Assembly: GCF_001683795.1 (NCBI RefSeq)
Contig: NZ_LIGX01000032.1
Location: forward strand, 1-64,000
Direction: 5' to 3'
From: Neoakkermansia glycaniphila
Lineage (GTDB): Bacteria; Verrucomicrobiota; Verrucomicrobiia; Verrucomicrobiales; Akkermansiaceae
Length of the DNA stretch: 64,000 nucleotides
Position numbers and translations under genes: made by a program. Shown here in pieces: positions 45,578 through 54,023 of this stretch; positions within the stretch are counted from its first letter, which is position 1; each line of letters opens with the position of its first letter. A model generated the notes under the pieces. The model worked only from the letters and a program-made list of their open reading frames with translations. It was not told the DNA's origin and made no database searches.

Positions 45578-46984
45578 TCAGAATGAGAAGTAGATGAAGG
45601 AATTCTTGACTCCTGGATTGAAGACGATGGTCAGGATGACCCAGACTCCGCACGCATAGGGGGAGATGAGCCATTGGTAGGGGTTGCCCGTTTTTTTGCC
45701 CGAGAGGCCTTCCATGACGATCAAGACGATGCTGATGAGGGCAAAGAAGCAGAAGGTGAGGATGGCGACGGGGAATGTGCCGACGACTGCCATGAGGGAT
45801 TTCGTGTTGTAGCTGGAGAAGGTGAGGAGGTGGCAGGTGTTGTCCCAAAGCTGGTGGTTGTCCGTTTCATAGAAGAACATCCAGATGTAGAACATGGTGA
45901 TGAGGGTGAGCAGGGTGGACAGGGGCGCCCACATGCGCAGGCCGAGGTTGCGGTAGCAGCGGTGGAGGATCATGGCGATGCCGCTCAGGCCGCCCCACAT
46001 GACGAAGTTCCATGAGGCTCCGTGCCACAGGCCGGAGATGAGGAAGACGAGGAGGATGTTGAAGGCCCAGAATTTGGTGCGGCTGCCCCCGATGTTGAAG
46101 TAGATGTAGTCGCGGAACCAGCCTGTGAGGGAGATGTGCCAGCGCCGCCAGAAGGCGGTGATGTTTGTGGCGGAGTAGGGGCTCAGGAAGTTCATGGTGA
46201 GCTGGACTCCGAGTCCGCGTGCAAGCCCGTAGGCGATGAGTCCGTATCCGGCGAAGTCGAAGTAGATGCGCAGGCCGAAGATGATGTTGTTCATCCAGAT
46301 GACCCATACATTGCCGCCATCGTAGTGTTGGAAGAAGGCCGATGCGAGGTTGTCCGCCATGCACATTTTGAAGAAGAGGCCGAGGACGATGTAGCGCAGG
46401 CCGATGTCGATATTGGCGGCTTTCCATGTGAGCCGGATGTTTTCCATTTGCGGCAGCAGGGAGTCGCGTCGTTCGATGGGTCCGGCAACGATCTGCGGGA
46501 AGAAGCTGGCGAAGTTCATGAAGTCGAGGAACTTCGGGAGCGGCTGCTGACGGGAGAGTGTGTCGATGCAGAAGGAGATTTTCTGGAAGGTGTAGAAGGA
46601 GATGCCGATAGGGATGATGAGGTCGCGCAGTGTGTCCCATTCCTGATTGAAGACCTGTGTGCCGATGAAGTAGCCGTATTTGTAGTACAGCAGGGGGATG
46701 AGCAGGAGCGGTATGAGGATGCCGAGCGCCAGTTTGCGCATGTTGCGGCCGCCTTTCAAGGCGAGTTTGACGCCTCCGTATGCCAGAAAGGCGACGAGGA
46801 GGAAGATGCCGAGCGTGAGCATGCTGGCCATACCGAGGAAGGCAAGGCTGATGATGAGCAGGGCATATTTTTCAAATTGCTGTTTGGCCTGTGTCCGGTG
46901 ATGCAGGATGTAACGGCCTGTCAGGAAGATGCAGACCATCGCCGGAATCAGGCAAAGCCAGAACACGATATTGGTAAAATCCAT
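45578..46984 (-). CDS. MBOAT family membrane O-acyltransferase (AlgI-like)
   Basis: 468 residues with about eleven membrane helices. The MBOAT/AlgI landmarks are present in order: LIIPIGISFYTFQKISF, FASFFPQIVAGPIERRDSLLPQ, GLRIYFDFAGYGLIAYGLARGLG, ITAFWRRWHISLTGWFRDYIY, and the catalytic histidine in LISGLWHGASWNFVMWG. AlgI-type proteins move acetyl groups from cytoplasmic donors to the outer side of the inner membrane. With the SGNH-like gene directly downstream it forms a two-gene O-acylation unit. Substrate unknown. Confidence 0.92.
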   Translation of the reverse strand: MDFTNIVFWLCLIPAMVCIFLTGRYILHHRTQAKQQFEKYALLIISLAFLGMASMLTLGIFLLVAFLAYGGVKLALKGGRNMRKLALGILIPLLLIPLLYYKYGYFIGTQVFNQEWDTLRDLIIPIGISFYTFQKISFCIDTLSRQQPLPKFLDFMNFASFFPQIVAGPIERRDSLLPQMENIRLTWKAANIDIGLRYIVLGLFFKMCMADNLASAFFQHYDGGNVWVIWMNNIIFGLRIYFDFAGYGLIAYGLARGLGVQLTMNFLSPYSATNITAFWRRWHISLTGWFRDYIYFNIGGSRTKFWAFNILLVFLISGLWHGASWNFVMWGGLSGIAMILHRCYRNLGLRMWAPLSTLLTLITMFYIWMFFYETDNHQLWDNTCHLLTFSSYNTKSLMAVVGTFPVAILTFCFFALISIVLIVMEGLSGKKTGNPYQWLISPYACGVWVILTIVFNPGVKNSFIYFSF

Positions 46985-47125
46985 GGAAGAAGCGAGAGAG
47001 TGTGCGTGTGCGGAGCTTGTTTTTTGAGGAAGGCTGCTCCATTGATTCCCGTGTGAGATTGAGCCTCACGGAAGGGTAGCGGATTTTATACTGTGATGTC
47101 CGTAGCGTCAAGCGGAATCCCGTGG
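46985..47125. other. Intergenic region
   Basis: Contains CGTGAGGCTCAATCTCACACG (- strand), a small imperfect hairpin, and TATAAAAT on -, a possible -10 box for the MBOAT operon at long distance. No gene. Confidence 0.35.
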
Positions 47126-49228
47126 TCACTCCGGGAGATTTGTTGGCGTGTCCGCGCGTGTGAAATGGATGCTGCGTGCCGGAAGGATTTCCATGACGGC
47201 CGGAGACGGTTCTTCCTGCATGGGGGCGCCACCGGTGGAGCCGGATGCCATGATGATGCGCGATGCTCCGGTGGCACGGAGCCATTCGATGTCGTCCGCA
47301 GGGTGGCGGGTATGCCTGCCGAGAATGACGGTGTCTGCTCGCAGGATGTGCGAAGGAAGGCGGAGCAGGGAGCGGAGGGAGGCATCGCCTATGTACAGGG
47401 TGCGGTGTTTTCCGGTTTCCCAGAGTACGATGGGAGTTTCGTCGTCCGCGTCGGCATGGGGCAGTTGTGGCGAAGCGGGTATGATGGTGTAGGTGCCTGC
47501 CGGGGTGGTGGCGGTGATGCCTCCGGGCGGAAGATGGCTGCTGTCGATGGAGATGATGCCCGGATGGGCTTGCCGGATGGTTTCTGCTCCTCCCGTTTGC
47601 CGGGCATGGGCGTGGGTGGCGAGGAAGAGGCCGGGAGTGCCGGTGAGGTGGAACAGGACAGGTGCGACCGTCCAACGGGCATTGTCGGCAGTGCCGCAGT
47701 CGATCAGGAGTCCGGGATTGCCCAGAAGGCAGGCATGGCTGCCGTGGGTGAATGTCATGATGACGATGCTGTCTTGCGGCATGGATGAGGTGGCCGGGAT
47801 ATAGGCGGCAGGCAGTCCCGACAGGGCGGCGATTCCCTGCAGGGTGAGATCGGCTATATGCCGGTTGAGCCAGTTGATGCCGAGGAGGGCGGCAGGGCAC
47901 CATGACAGGCAGAGTGCGGCGACTCCGAGACCCATGACGACGGGAAGAAGAGGTGCGAGCAGGATGTTGGCTGCAATGCCCCAGGTGCTGACGGCATGGA
48001 AGTGGAAGATGCACAGGGGCAGGGCGGCCAGCCATGCGCAAACCGAGACGATGAAGAGGCCGCAGGCGCTCCGGCCCCAACGTTGCCGCAGGCGTTCCGT
48101 TCCGGTCATGAGGCGGAAGGGGATGTAGTCGTCCGGTTCGAACCAGCCCCGGCAGGTGCGGCTCCAGCAGGCTCCGGCGCAGATGGCGGCATAGACGGCG
48201 AAAGAGAGCTGGAATCCGGGTTGGAAGAGGTAGCGCGGGTTCCACAGGAGCAGAGCCAGCGCGGCGAAGCTCCAGATGTTCAGGAGCCGGTAGTCGCGCT
48301 GAAGGAGGCGGGCCAGAAGGAATGCTGCGATCATGAGGTAGGCGCGGACGGCGGAGACGGGCATGCCGGTGACGAAGATGTAGCCGCCCAGCAGGAGTAG
48401 CAGGAGGATGTTTTTGGTGAAGGGCGAGCAGTGGCACAAGCGCAGGAGGCCGCCCAGCAGCAAGGCGATGATGCCGACATGAAGTCCGCTGACGGCGAAG
48501 GCGTGGAGGCAGCCGCTGCGCCGGAAGTTTTCGATGATTTCGGTGTCGGCATGCTCTTTGTCTCCCAGAAGAAGGGCTGCGATGAACTGGGCTGCAGGGT
48601 CGTCGGGCGGTGCGCCGGACATCAGAAGCGAGGATATGGTGCGGCGGCATTCCCTGGATGCGGTCAGCAGGCGCTGTTGCCATGAAGCGGGAGGTTGCCG
48701 GTATGCTTCAATGACTCTGAGGCGGCAGGCGACGCCCAGCGTGCCGAGCCATGCGCTGCGGTCGAAGAGTCCGGGCAGGGGAGGTGGTGGGAAGTCGGCG
48801 GGCAGTCCCCGGATGTTCCATCGTTCTCCTTCCTGCATGGAGATGGTTTCGGGGAGGAGGAGTTCGATGGCATCTCCTCCCGTTGTTTCGAGAATGGCGC
48901 TGTGTTCGCGGCTGCGGATGACGGTTCCTTCAATATGGCGGATGGATGGGGGCGTTTGGTGCCATGTATCACGGAGCAGTTGTATGCGCGTTTCTTCCTG
49001 ATGGTATTTCCATCCCGCATAGGCGGATGCCAGTGCGAGGAGGAGGAGTGTTTTCCATTGGCGGGCAAGGGCTGTGGCAAGAAGTGCGGCGATCGCAAGG
49101 TACCACCCCCAGCCTCCTGCCAGAATGCCGATGACGGCGAGCAGCGGGGGGAATAGAGGAGATGCGGCGAGTAATCGCCTCAATCCGGCAATGGCGCCGC
49201 CGGAGAGAAAGGCCGGGATGCGGTTCAT
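47126..49228 (-). CDS. comEC: ComEC/Rec2-type DNA-uptake channel
   Basis: 700 residues. The N-terminal part has an OB-like extracellular domain (about 60-180). The competence core (about 200-470) carries RRSGCLHAFAVSGLHVGI, the ComEC signature, then many helices. The C-terminal third is a metallo-beta-lactamase-like domain with DSIVIMTFTHGSHACLLGNPGLLIDCG, but the HxHxDH site reads THAHARQTGG, so metal binding is partly lost. ComEC carries single-stranded DNA across the inner membrane. The start overlaps the menH-like stop by 4 nt. Confidence 0.88.
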   Translation of the reverse strand: MNRIPAFLSGGAIAGLRRLLAASPLFPPLLAVIGILAGGWGWYLAIAALLATALARQWKTLLLLALASAYAGWKYHQEETRIQLLRDTWHQTPPSIRHIEGTVIRSREHSAILETTGGDAIELLLPETISMQEGERWNIRGLPADFPPPPLPGLFDRSAWLGTLGVACRLRVIEAYRQPPASWQQRLLTASRECRRTISSLLMSGAPPDDPAAQFIAALLLGDKEHADTEIIENFRRSGCLHAFAVSGLHVGIIALLLGGLLRLCHCSPFTKNILLLLLLGGYIFVTGMPVSAVRAYLMIAAFLLARLLQRDYRLLNIWSFAALALLLWNPRYLFQPGFQLSFAVYAAICAGACWSRTCRGWFEPDDYIPFRLMTGTERLRQRWGRSACGLFIVSVCAWLAALPLCIFHFHAVSTWGIAANILLAPLLPVVMGLGVAALCLSWCPAALLGINWLNRHIADLTLQGIAALSGLPAAYIPATSSMPQDSIVIMTFTHGSHACLLGNPGLLIDCGTADNARWTVAPVLFHLTGTPGLFLATHAHARQTGGAETIRQAHPGIISIDSSHLPPGGITATTPAGTYTIIPASPQLPHADADDETPIVLWETGKHRTLYIGDASLRSLLRLPSHILRADTVILGRHTRHPADDIEWLRATGASRIIMASGSTGGAPMQEEPSPAVMEILPARSIHFTRADTPTNLPE

Positions 49229-49935
49229 TCCTGCGAGAACAGGGAGAGGGCGGTTTGGAGGATGGTGGAGGGGGATTGCTGGAGCAGGCGGTGGCCTGCG
49301 CCGGGTACAAGTATGGGGGAGATGCCGGGGATGGTGCGGGCCAGTGCGGAGAATTTGGCATCCTGTTCACCTGCCAGCCAGATGGTTTTTCCGGAGAAGT
49401 CGCGGAGGTGCGGGCGCATGTCCGCCTGCCTGCCGAGCGACCAGATGTCGAAGGCTTGTGCGGCCTGTTCCTGCGGGTAGTCGGGCGCAGGTCCTTGCCC
49501 CGAACCTGCCAGTACGCCCTGCCGGTTCCAGTGCTGGAGGAAATCCCGTGGCGGCAGTTGGCGGCAGAGGGCTGATTGTTCGAGGTCGGAAGCGAGTCGG
49601 GTTTGCCTTTCTTGTGCCGTTTGCAGGCCCGGATGCGTCGAAAGGAAGGCGATACCGCTCCATGCCTGCGGCGCGGTTTGCATGGCGTGGAGGGCGAGCC
49701 TGCCGCCAAGAGAGTAGCCCATCAGTGCGCAGGGTGCGTGCGGGAGGGTCAGTGCGGCGATTCTGCGTCCGGCTTCTTCAAGGCCGGAGCAGCCGGATGC
49801 GATCAGTTCCCACAAATTCAACGGATGGCAGGAGATGCCTTTTTCGCGCAGAGGAGTGATGATGAAATCCCAGTCCCTCCAGGAACCAAGGTTGCCGTGC
49901 AGCAGGATGAGGTGTCTGGAGGGAGGCGGGTTCAC
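49225..49935 (-). CDS. menH: MenH-like alpha/beta hydrolase
   Basis: 236 residues from a GTG start at 49935, 8 nt after ychF; an ATG 2 nt upstream is out of frame and hits a stop. Catalytic triad: Ser75 in GYSLGG, Asp192 in EQDAKF, His215 in GAGHRL. The segment STHPGLQTAQERQTRLASDL fits the MenH-specific PGL...ER...R pattern, so elimination of pyruvate in menaquinone synthesis is the best guess, but other family members cannot be excluded. No men genes are next to it. Confidence 0.7.
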   Translation of the reverse strand: MNPPPSRHLILLHGNLGSWRDWDFIITPLREKGISCHPLNLWELIASGCSGLEEAGRRIAALTLPHAPCALMGYSLGGRLALHAMQTAPQAWSGIAFLSTHPGLQTAQERQTRLASDLEQSALCRQLPPRDFLQHWNRQGVLAGSGQGPAPDYPQEQAAQAFDIWSLGRQADMRPHLRDFSGKTIWLAGEQDAKFSALARTIPGISPILVPGAGHRLLQQSPSTILQTALSLFSQE

Positions 49936-49943
49936 ATGGTGGG

Positions 49944-51065
49944 CTATTTGGAGACGTTGAAGCGGAATTCGATGACGTCGCCGTCCTGTACGGTGTAGTC
50001 TTTGCCTTCGATGCGGAGTTTGCCGAGTTCGCGTGCACGGGCTTTGGCTCCGCATTCGACGAGGTCGGCGAATGCGACGACTTCAGCCGCAATGAAGCCG
50101 CGCTCGAAGTCGGTGTGGATGACTCCGGCGGCCTGCGGGGCCTTGGCTCCGGCAGGGATGGTCCAGGCGCGTGTTTCCTTGACGCCCGTGGTCAGGTAGG
50201 TGCGGAGGCCGAGAAGGTGGTAAACGGAGCGGATGAGGTCCGATACGCCGGAGTCCTGCACGCCGAGGTCCTGCAGGAATTCGCGGACTTCTTCAGCCGG
50301 CAGTTCGCAGAGTTCTTCTTCGATGCGGGCGGAGATGACGACGGCTTCGGCATTGTGGTGGTTGGCGACGTACTGGCGTACCTGGGAGACGTAGGGGTGG
50401 GCGTCCGGGTTGCTGACGGCGTCGGCCAGTTCGTCTTCATTCACGTTGCAGGCGAAGATGCTTTTCTTGTCGGAAAGAAGGCCGAAGGATTTCAGGAGTT
50501 TGCGTTCGTCGTCCGAGAGTTCGAGGGTAAGGGCGGGGTTGCCTGCATCGAGGTGGGGCAGGAGTTTGGTGATGAGGGCGACTTCTTCCTTGGCTTCCTT
50601 ATCGCCTCCGCGGGCTTTCTTTTCGCGGGAATCCTTGCGTTTTTCCATGGCGGAAAGGTCGGCGAGGATGAGTTCGTCGTTGATGATTTCGATGTCGCGC
50701 AGAGGGTTGACGGTGCCGAGTTCGTGGATGATGTCGTCGTTGTCGAAGCAGCGGACGACTTGGACGATGGCGTCCACTTCGCGGATGTTGGCAAGGAATT
50801 TGTTGCCGAGTCCGGCGCCTTCGGAGGCTCCCTTCACCAGTCCGGCGATGTCCACGAATTCGATGGCGGTCGGAATGATTTTTTCGGAGTTCGATATTTT
50901 GGAGAGGACGTTCAGGCGTTCATCGGGGACGACGACCATGCCGACGTTCGGGTCGATGGTGCAAAAGGGGTAGTTGGCGGCCTGCGCCTTGCGGGAGCGC
51001 GTGACTGCATTGAAAAGGGTGGATTTGCCGACGTTCGGGAGTCCTACGATACCTGCCTGTAACAT
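49944..51065 (-). CDS. ychF: YchF/Obg-family ATPase
   Basis: 373 residues. P-loop GLPNVGKSTLFNAVT, switch region FVDIAGLVKGASEGAGLGNKFL, and CNVNEDEL in place of the GTP-specific NKxD, which is why YchF prefers ATP. The TGS domain closes the protein (KDYTVQDGDVIEFRFNVSK). It binds ribosomes and acts in stress and translation control. The ATG at 51065 matches the family; the 63 in-frame codons upstream run into efp's promoter. It heads the ychF-menH-comEC operon. Confidence 0.95.
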   Translation of the reverse strand: MLQAGIVGLPNVGKSTLFNAVTRSRKAQAANYPFCTIDPNVGMVVVPDERLNVLSKISNSEKIIPTAIEFVDIAGLVKGASEGAGLGNKFLANIREVDAIVQVVRCFDNDDIIHELGTVNPLRDIEIINDELILADLSAMEKRKDSREKKARGGDKEAKEEVALITKLLPHLDAGNPALTLELSDDERKLLKSFGLLSDKKSIFACNVNEDELADAVSNPDAHPYVSQVRQYVANHHNAEAVVISARIEEELCELPAEEVREFLQDLGVQDSGVSDLIRSVYHLLGLRTYLTTGVKETRAWTIPAGAKAPQAAGVIHTDFERGFIAAEVVAFADLVECGAKARARELGKLRIEGKDYTVQDGDVIEFRFNVSK

Positions 51066-51075
51066 AACGGGAGTC

Positions 51076-51104
51076 ACCGTAAATGACCGGGGCCTGATTG
51101 TCAA
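51076..51104 (-). promoter_or_regulatory. ychF promoter
   Basis: TTGACA, 17-nt spacer, TACGGT on the - strand, ending 10 nt before ATG. Confidence 0.55.
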
Positions 51105-51193
51105 GAAGAATGCATGCCGTTCCGGCGCCGGGAAGCGATGGGGAAGATTTGTCAAAAAGTATTGTCCGTGCGCCATGAACGGCGGGTTTTTTC

Positions 51194-51222
51194 TTGACGG
51201 GAGGGGCTGCAACTGGTACGCT
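51194..51222 (+). promoter_or_regulatory. efp promoter
   Basis: TTGACG, 17-nt spacer, TACGCT, ending 9 nt before the efp ATG. Confidence 0.6.
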
Positions 51223-51231
51223 CCACGCCAC

Positions 51232-51801
51232 ATGGCAAAAGTCCCAGTTATCAATCTGCGTAAAGGCCATGCTGTGAATCACAACAACGATGTGTGCGTT
51301 GTGGTCAGCATGGAACACAAGTGTCCCCCCCGCATGGCTTCCTATGTTCAGATGAGCATCCGTAGCATTGCGACGAAGAAAATCTACAATCTTCGCCTTA
51401 CGTCCAACGAATATCTCGAAGGCGTGAACCTTGCCCGCGAAGAATACGAGTTCAGCTATATCGATGGCATGGGCTACCATTTCCTTGAGCCCGATACGTA
51501 CGACGACGTGACGGTGACTGAAGATATCGTGGAGCCCGTGAAGGACTACCTCATCGAAGGCGGTACCTACATCCTGATGTTTACGGACGAGACGGTGGTT
51601 TCCATCGAACTTCCCGCTGCCATCACGATGACCGTGGCCGAAGCAGCCGAAGGCGTGAAGGGCGATTCCGCCAATAACGTGTACAAGCCCGCCACCATGG
51701 AAACGGGCCTCGTCGTGCAGGTGCCTTTGTTCATCAAGCCCGGCGAGCGCATTTCCGTGAAGACGGAAGACGGCTCCTATCTGGGACGCGTGAACAACTG
51801 A
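51232..51801 (+). CDS. efp: Elongation factor P with arginine at the tip
   Basis: 189 residues. EF-P relieves ribosome stalling at consecutive prolines. The KOW-like N-domain (1-64) is followed by two OB domains, ending ERISVKTEDGSYLGRV. The loop that reaches the peptidyl-transferase centre reads KCPPRMASY, with Arg34 at the position of the modified Lys34 of E. coli. Lysine-modifying EpmA/B could not act on it; the arginine-type modifier EarP normally sees PGRG, not PPRM. No modifying enzyme is encoded nearby. Start confirmed by the promoter. Confidence 0.94.
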   Translation: MAKVPVINLRKGHAVNHNNDVCVVVSMEHKCPPRMASYVQMSIRSIATKKIYNLRLTSNEYLEGVNLAREEYEFSYIDGMGYHFLEPDTYDDVTVTEDIVEPVKDYLIEGGTYILMFTDETVVSIELPAAITMTVAEAAEGVKGDSANNVYKPATMETGLVVQVPLFIKPGERISVKTEDGSYLGRVNN

Positions 51802-51823
51802 TTGTTCCCCGCCAATTCAAAGT

Positions 51824-51857
51824 AAAGAGCGCATTCTTTCGGAATGCGCTCTTTTTG
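51824..51857 (+). terminator. efp terminator
   Basis: AAAGAGCGCATTC with GAATGCGCTCTTT, then TTTGTC. Confidence 0.85.
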
Positions 51858-51892
51858 TCATACTGCACAATGCCTCGTCAAATGAAAGCGGG

Positions 51893-52198
51893 TTATCTCC
51901 ACGGTCGGGACGGCCTGTACGCGGGATGGTAGATCGGGCGCTGCGGGCGGTAGTTGCCATGGTAATGCGGGCGGGGCCGGGGCGGAGGATTGTAGTGATG
52001 GTGATGATGGTCATCACGGTCATTGTCAATCGCAGCTCCTACGGCGACTCCGGCAGCAAGAGCCCCTACGCCGATAGCTGCAGCGCCGGCCGGAGTGACG
52101 GTCGTGTTGCCATAGGCATCGGTGGTGCAGGAGGTGATTGCCAATTGCAATCCGATTGCAGGAAGTATCCATGCCAGCTTGATGATAGATGATTTCAT
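51893..52198 (-). CDS. Small His/Pro-rich lipoprotein
   Basis: 101 residues. Lipobox AITSC with Cys at residue 24. Then a short Gly/Ala-rich helix (AAAIGVGALAAGVAVGAAI) that resembles glycine-zipper segments, an acidic-histidine cluster DNDRDDHHHHHYN (58-70), and a Pro/Arg/Tyr/His tail. Family not known. The His-Asp cluster could bind metal. The start at 52198 is chosen for the signal peptide; an ATG 42 nt upstream is an alternative. Confidence 0.65.
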   Translation of the reverse strand: MKSSIIKLAWILPAIGLQLAITSCTTDAYGNTTVTPAGAAAIGVGALAAGVAVGAAIDNDRDDHHHHHYNPPPRPRPHYHGNYRPQRPIYHPAYRPSRPWR

Positions 52199-52357
52199 GG
52201 CCTTTGTGGCTGAGACAATCCGGCTGCGGCGTATGTTCATTTTATTTTTGCCTGCCTCATGCCAAGGCGGGCGGAGGGAGCAGGATGCAGGCGGGTCGCG
52301 CCTCGAATCTTCATTCTTGCCTTTGCCGGGCAATCTGCTATATTGGCGGCGTAGATC

Positions 52358-53014
52358 ATGGCCCTGCATCCCCTTTACCCGCATTTGTTGTTGTTTGCCT
52401 CGGTTTTTCTGGCGGCTTGCACCCCGGAAAGGACGATTCTGTATGATGATTCGCCGACCGGGGGCTTGCAGGAGCTGAAGAATAACGGTACGGTGTTTGT
52501 GAACGGCAAGAGGCAGGGCGACCGTCGGGCCGAGTTCGAGACGTTGATGAATCCGAACGGTATTCCTCAGACCAAGATGGATAAGGTAAGCGCTTTTCAG
52601 GGGAAGCAGTTCGAGTTCGGCGGCGATACGGCCGGGTTCGGTTCCAAGGATGCATCGGATGCCTATCGCAAGAAATCGTTCGATCAGGCGAACAAGCAGT
52701 TTGCCACGCGCAGCTGGGACGGGCGGAAGGATAGCCCGATTGTTTCCGTAGAGACGCCGGATTTCGTCAAGCTTCAACGGCCCGTCGAAAAAACGGAGTG
52801 GAAGAATAACAAGGATGCCTTCGTGATGAATCCGTCGGAATTCAGCGGCAGGAAGTATGATGCTCGCGGACGGGCCTTCGAGAAGCGAAGCGACGGGCTG
52901 ATTGAGGAAAAGATCAAGGCGAGCCCAGAACCGACGATTACCGACTGGAAGGAGCAGCAATTGCGTGAGTTGCAGGAGGCGCGCGCCGGGTGGAAGCCGT
53001 TGACTCCCCAGTGA
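52358..53014 (+). CDS. Lipoprotein of unknown function
   Basis: 218 residues. The signal peptide ends in lipobox FLAAC (Cys at residue 21). The mature protein is polar, rich in Lys, Asp, Gly and Phe, with repeated aromatic-charged phrases (KQFEFGGDTAGFGSKDAS, RKYDARGRAFEKRS) and a helical C-terminus (DWKEQQLRELQEARAGW). I do not recognise a family. It stands alone with a terminator behind it. Confidence 0.7.
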   Translation: MALHPLYPHLLLFASVFLAACTPERTILYDDSPTGGLQELKNNGTVFVNGKRQGDRRAEFETLMNPNGIPQTKMDKVSAFQGKQFEFGGDTAGFGSKDASDAYRKKSFDQANKQFATRSWDGRKDSPIVSVETPDFVKLQRPVEKTEWKNNKDAFVMNPSEFSGRKYDARGRAFEKRSDGLIEEKIKASPEPTITDWKEQQLRELQEARAGWKPLTPQ

Positions 53015-53033
53015 GCGGAGCGTGTCGGTATGA

Positions 53034-53066
53034 AAAAGCCGGTTCCCAAAAGGAAACCGGCTTGTT
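53034..53066. terminator. Bidirectional terminator
   Basis: AAGCCGGTT with AACCGGCTT around CCCAAAAGGA, between the lipoprotein and bactofilin genes. Confidence 0.75.
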
Positions 53067-53092
53067 GAAACAGAATGGATCGGCTGTAGCGT

Positions 53093-53413
53093 TTAGCCGA
53101 TTTCGGTGCGGCCTTTGAGCTGGGCGCCTTCTTCCATGGAAAGCGTGCGCGTCGTTACGTCGCCGTGCAGAACGGCCTGGCGTTTGAGTTCGCAGCGTTC
53201 GGAGGCGATTTTGCCTTCGACATGGCCGTAGATGCGTACGTCTCCGGCGGTGATGTCGCCCTTGATGGCGGCCATTTCACCGATGGTGACGGTGCCGTGA
53301 TCCGAGATGATTTCGCCGTCGATCTTGCCGTCGATGTGCATGTCGTTTTGAAAACGAATGGTTCCGGTGATCTCGATGCCGGATGCGAGGAAATTGGTGA
53401 CTGTGTCGGACAT
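53093..53413 (-). CDS. Bactofilin-like polymer-forming protein
   Basis: 106 residues. The parallel beta-helix pattern of bactofilins is clear: GIEITGTIRFQNDMHIDGKIDGEI, VTIGEMAAIKGDI, VRIYGHVEGKI, AVLHGDVTT. Bactofilins form non-nucleotide filaments that shape cells or position wall enzymes. It lies 23 nt after frr and is probably the last gene of the pyrH-frr transcript. Confidence 0.88.
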   Translation of the reverse strand: MSDTVTNFLASGIEITGTIRFQNDMHIDGKIDGEIISDHGTVTIGEMAAIKGDITAGDVRIYGHVEGKIASERCELKRQAVLHGDVTTRTLSMEEGAQLKGRTEIG

Positions 53414-53436
53414 GGTGGTTTGGTGTGGGTTGAGGG

Positions 53437-54003
53437 TTAGATGGTCATGATGTCCTTTTCTTTGGCGGCAACCTGTTCATCAATGCTCTTGATGAATTTG
53501 TCGGTCAGCTTTTGGACTTTGTCTTCAAGGTCGCGCTGGCCGTCTTCCGTGACGACGTTGCCTGCCTTGAGCTTTTTGGCGCCTTCCATGCCGTCGCGGC
53601 GGCAGCCGCGGATGCGGACGCGAGTGTCTTCCGCAAGGGATTTGACGTATTTGACGAGATCGCGGCGGCGGTCTTCCGTCAGTTCCGGGATGGGGAGTCG
53701 CACGGAGCGGGCATCGATGATCGGGTTCATGTTCAGCTTGCTTTCGTTGATTGCGCGCTGGATGTCATGCAGGGTGCTCGGGTCGAACGGCTGGATGAGG
53801 ATGGAGCGTGCATCGGGCGTGCTGATGACGGCGATTCCCTTGAGTTTCATGGTCGAGCCGTAGCTGGTGACATATACGTCGAGATTTTCGACAAGGGCGG
53901 GCGAGGCTTTGCCTGTGCGCACGCCGCCGAATTCCTGTCCCATGTGGGCAAGGATTTTCTCCATGGCGTCTTCGGTTTCCAACAGGAGTGTTTCTGCGTC
54001 CAT
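53437..54003 (-). CDS. frr: Ribosome recycling factor
   Basis: 188 residues, near the usual 185. It splits post-termination ribosomes with EF-G. GGVRTGKASPALVENLDVYVTSYG, ILIQPFDPSTLHDIQRAI, IPELTEDRRRDLVKYVK and RIRGCRRDGMEGAKKL are conserved RRF blocks. It is 20 nt downstream of pyrH, the usual gene order. Confidence 0.96.
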   Translation of the reverse strand: MDAETLLLETEDAMEKILAHMGQEFGGVRTGKASPALVENLDVYVTSYGSTMKLKGIAVISTPDARSILIQPFDPSTLHDIQRAINESKLNMNPIIDARSVRLPIPELTEDRRRDLVKYVKSLAEDTRVRIRGCRRDGMEGAKKLKAGNVVTEDGQRDLEDKVQKLTDKFIKSIDEQVAAKEKDIMTI

Positions 54004-54023
54004 ATTATTTTTTTGTGAGTTGT

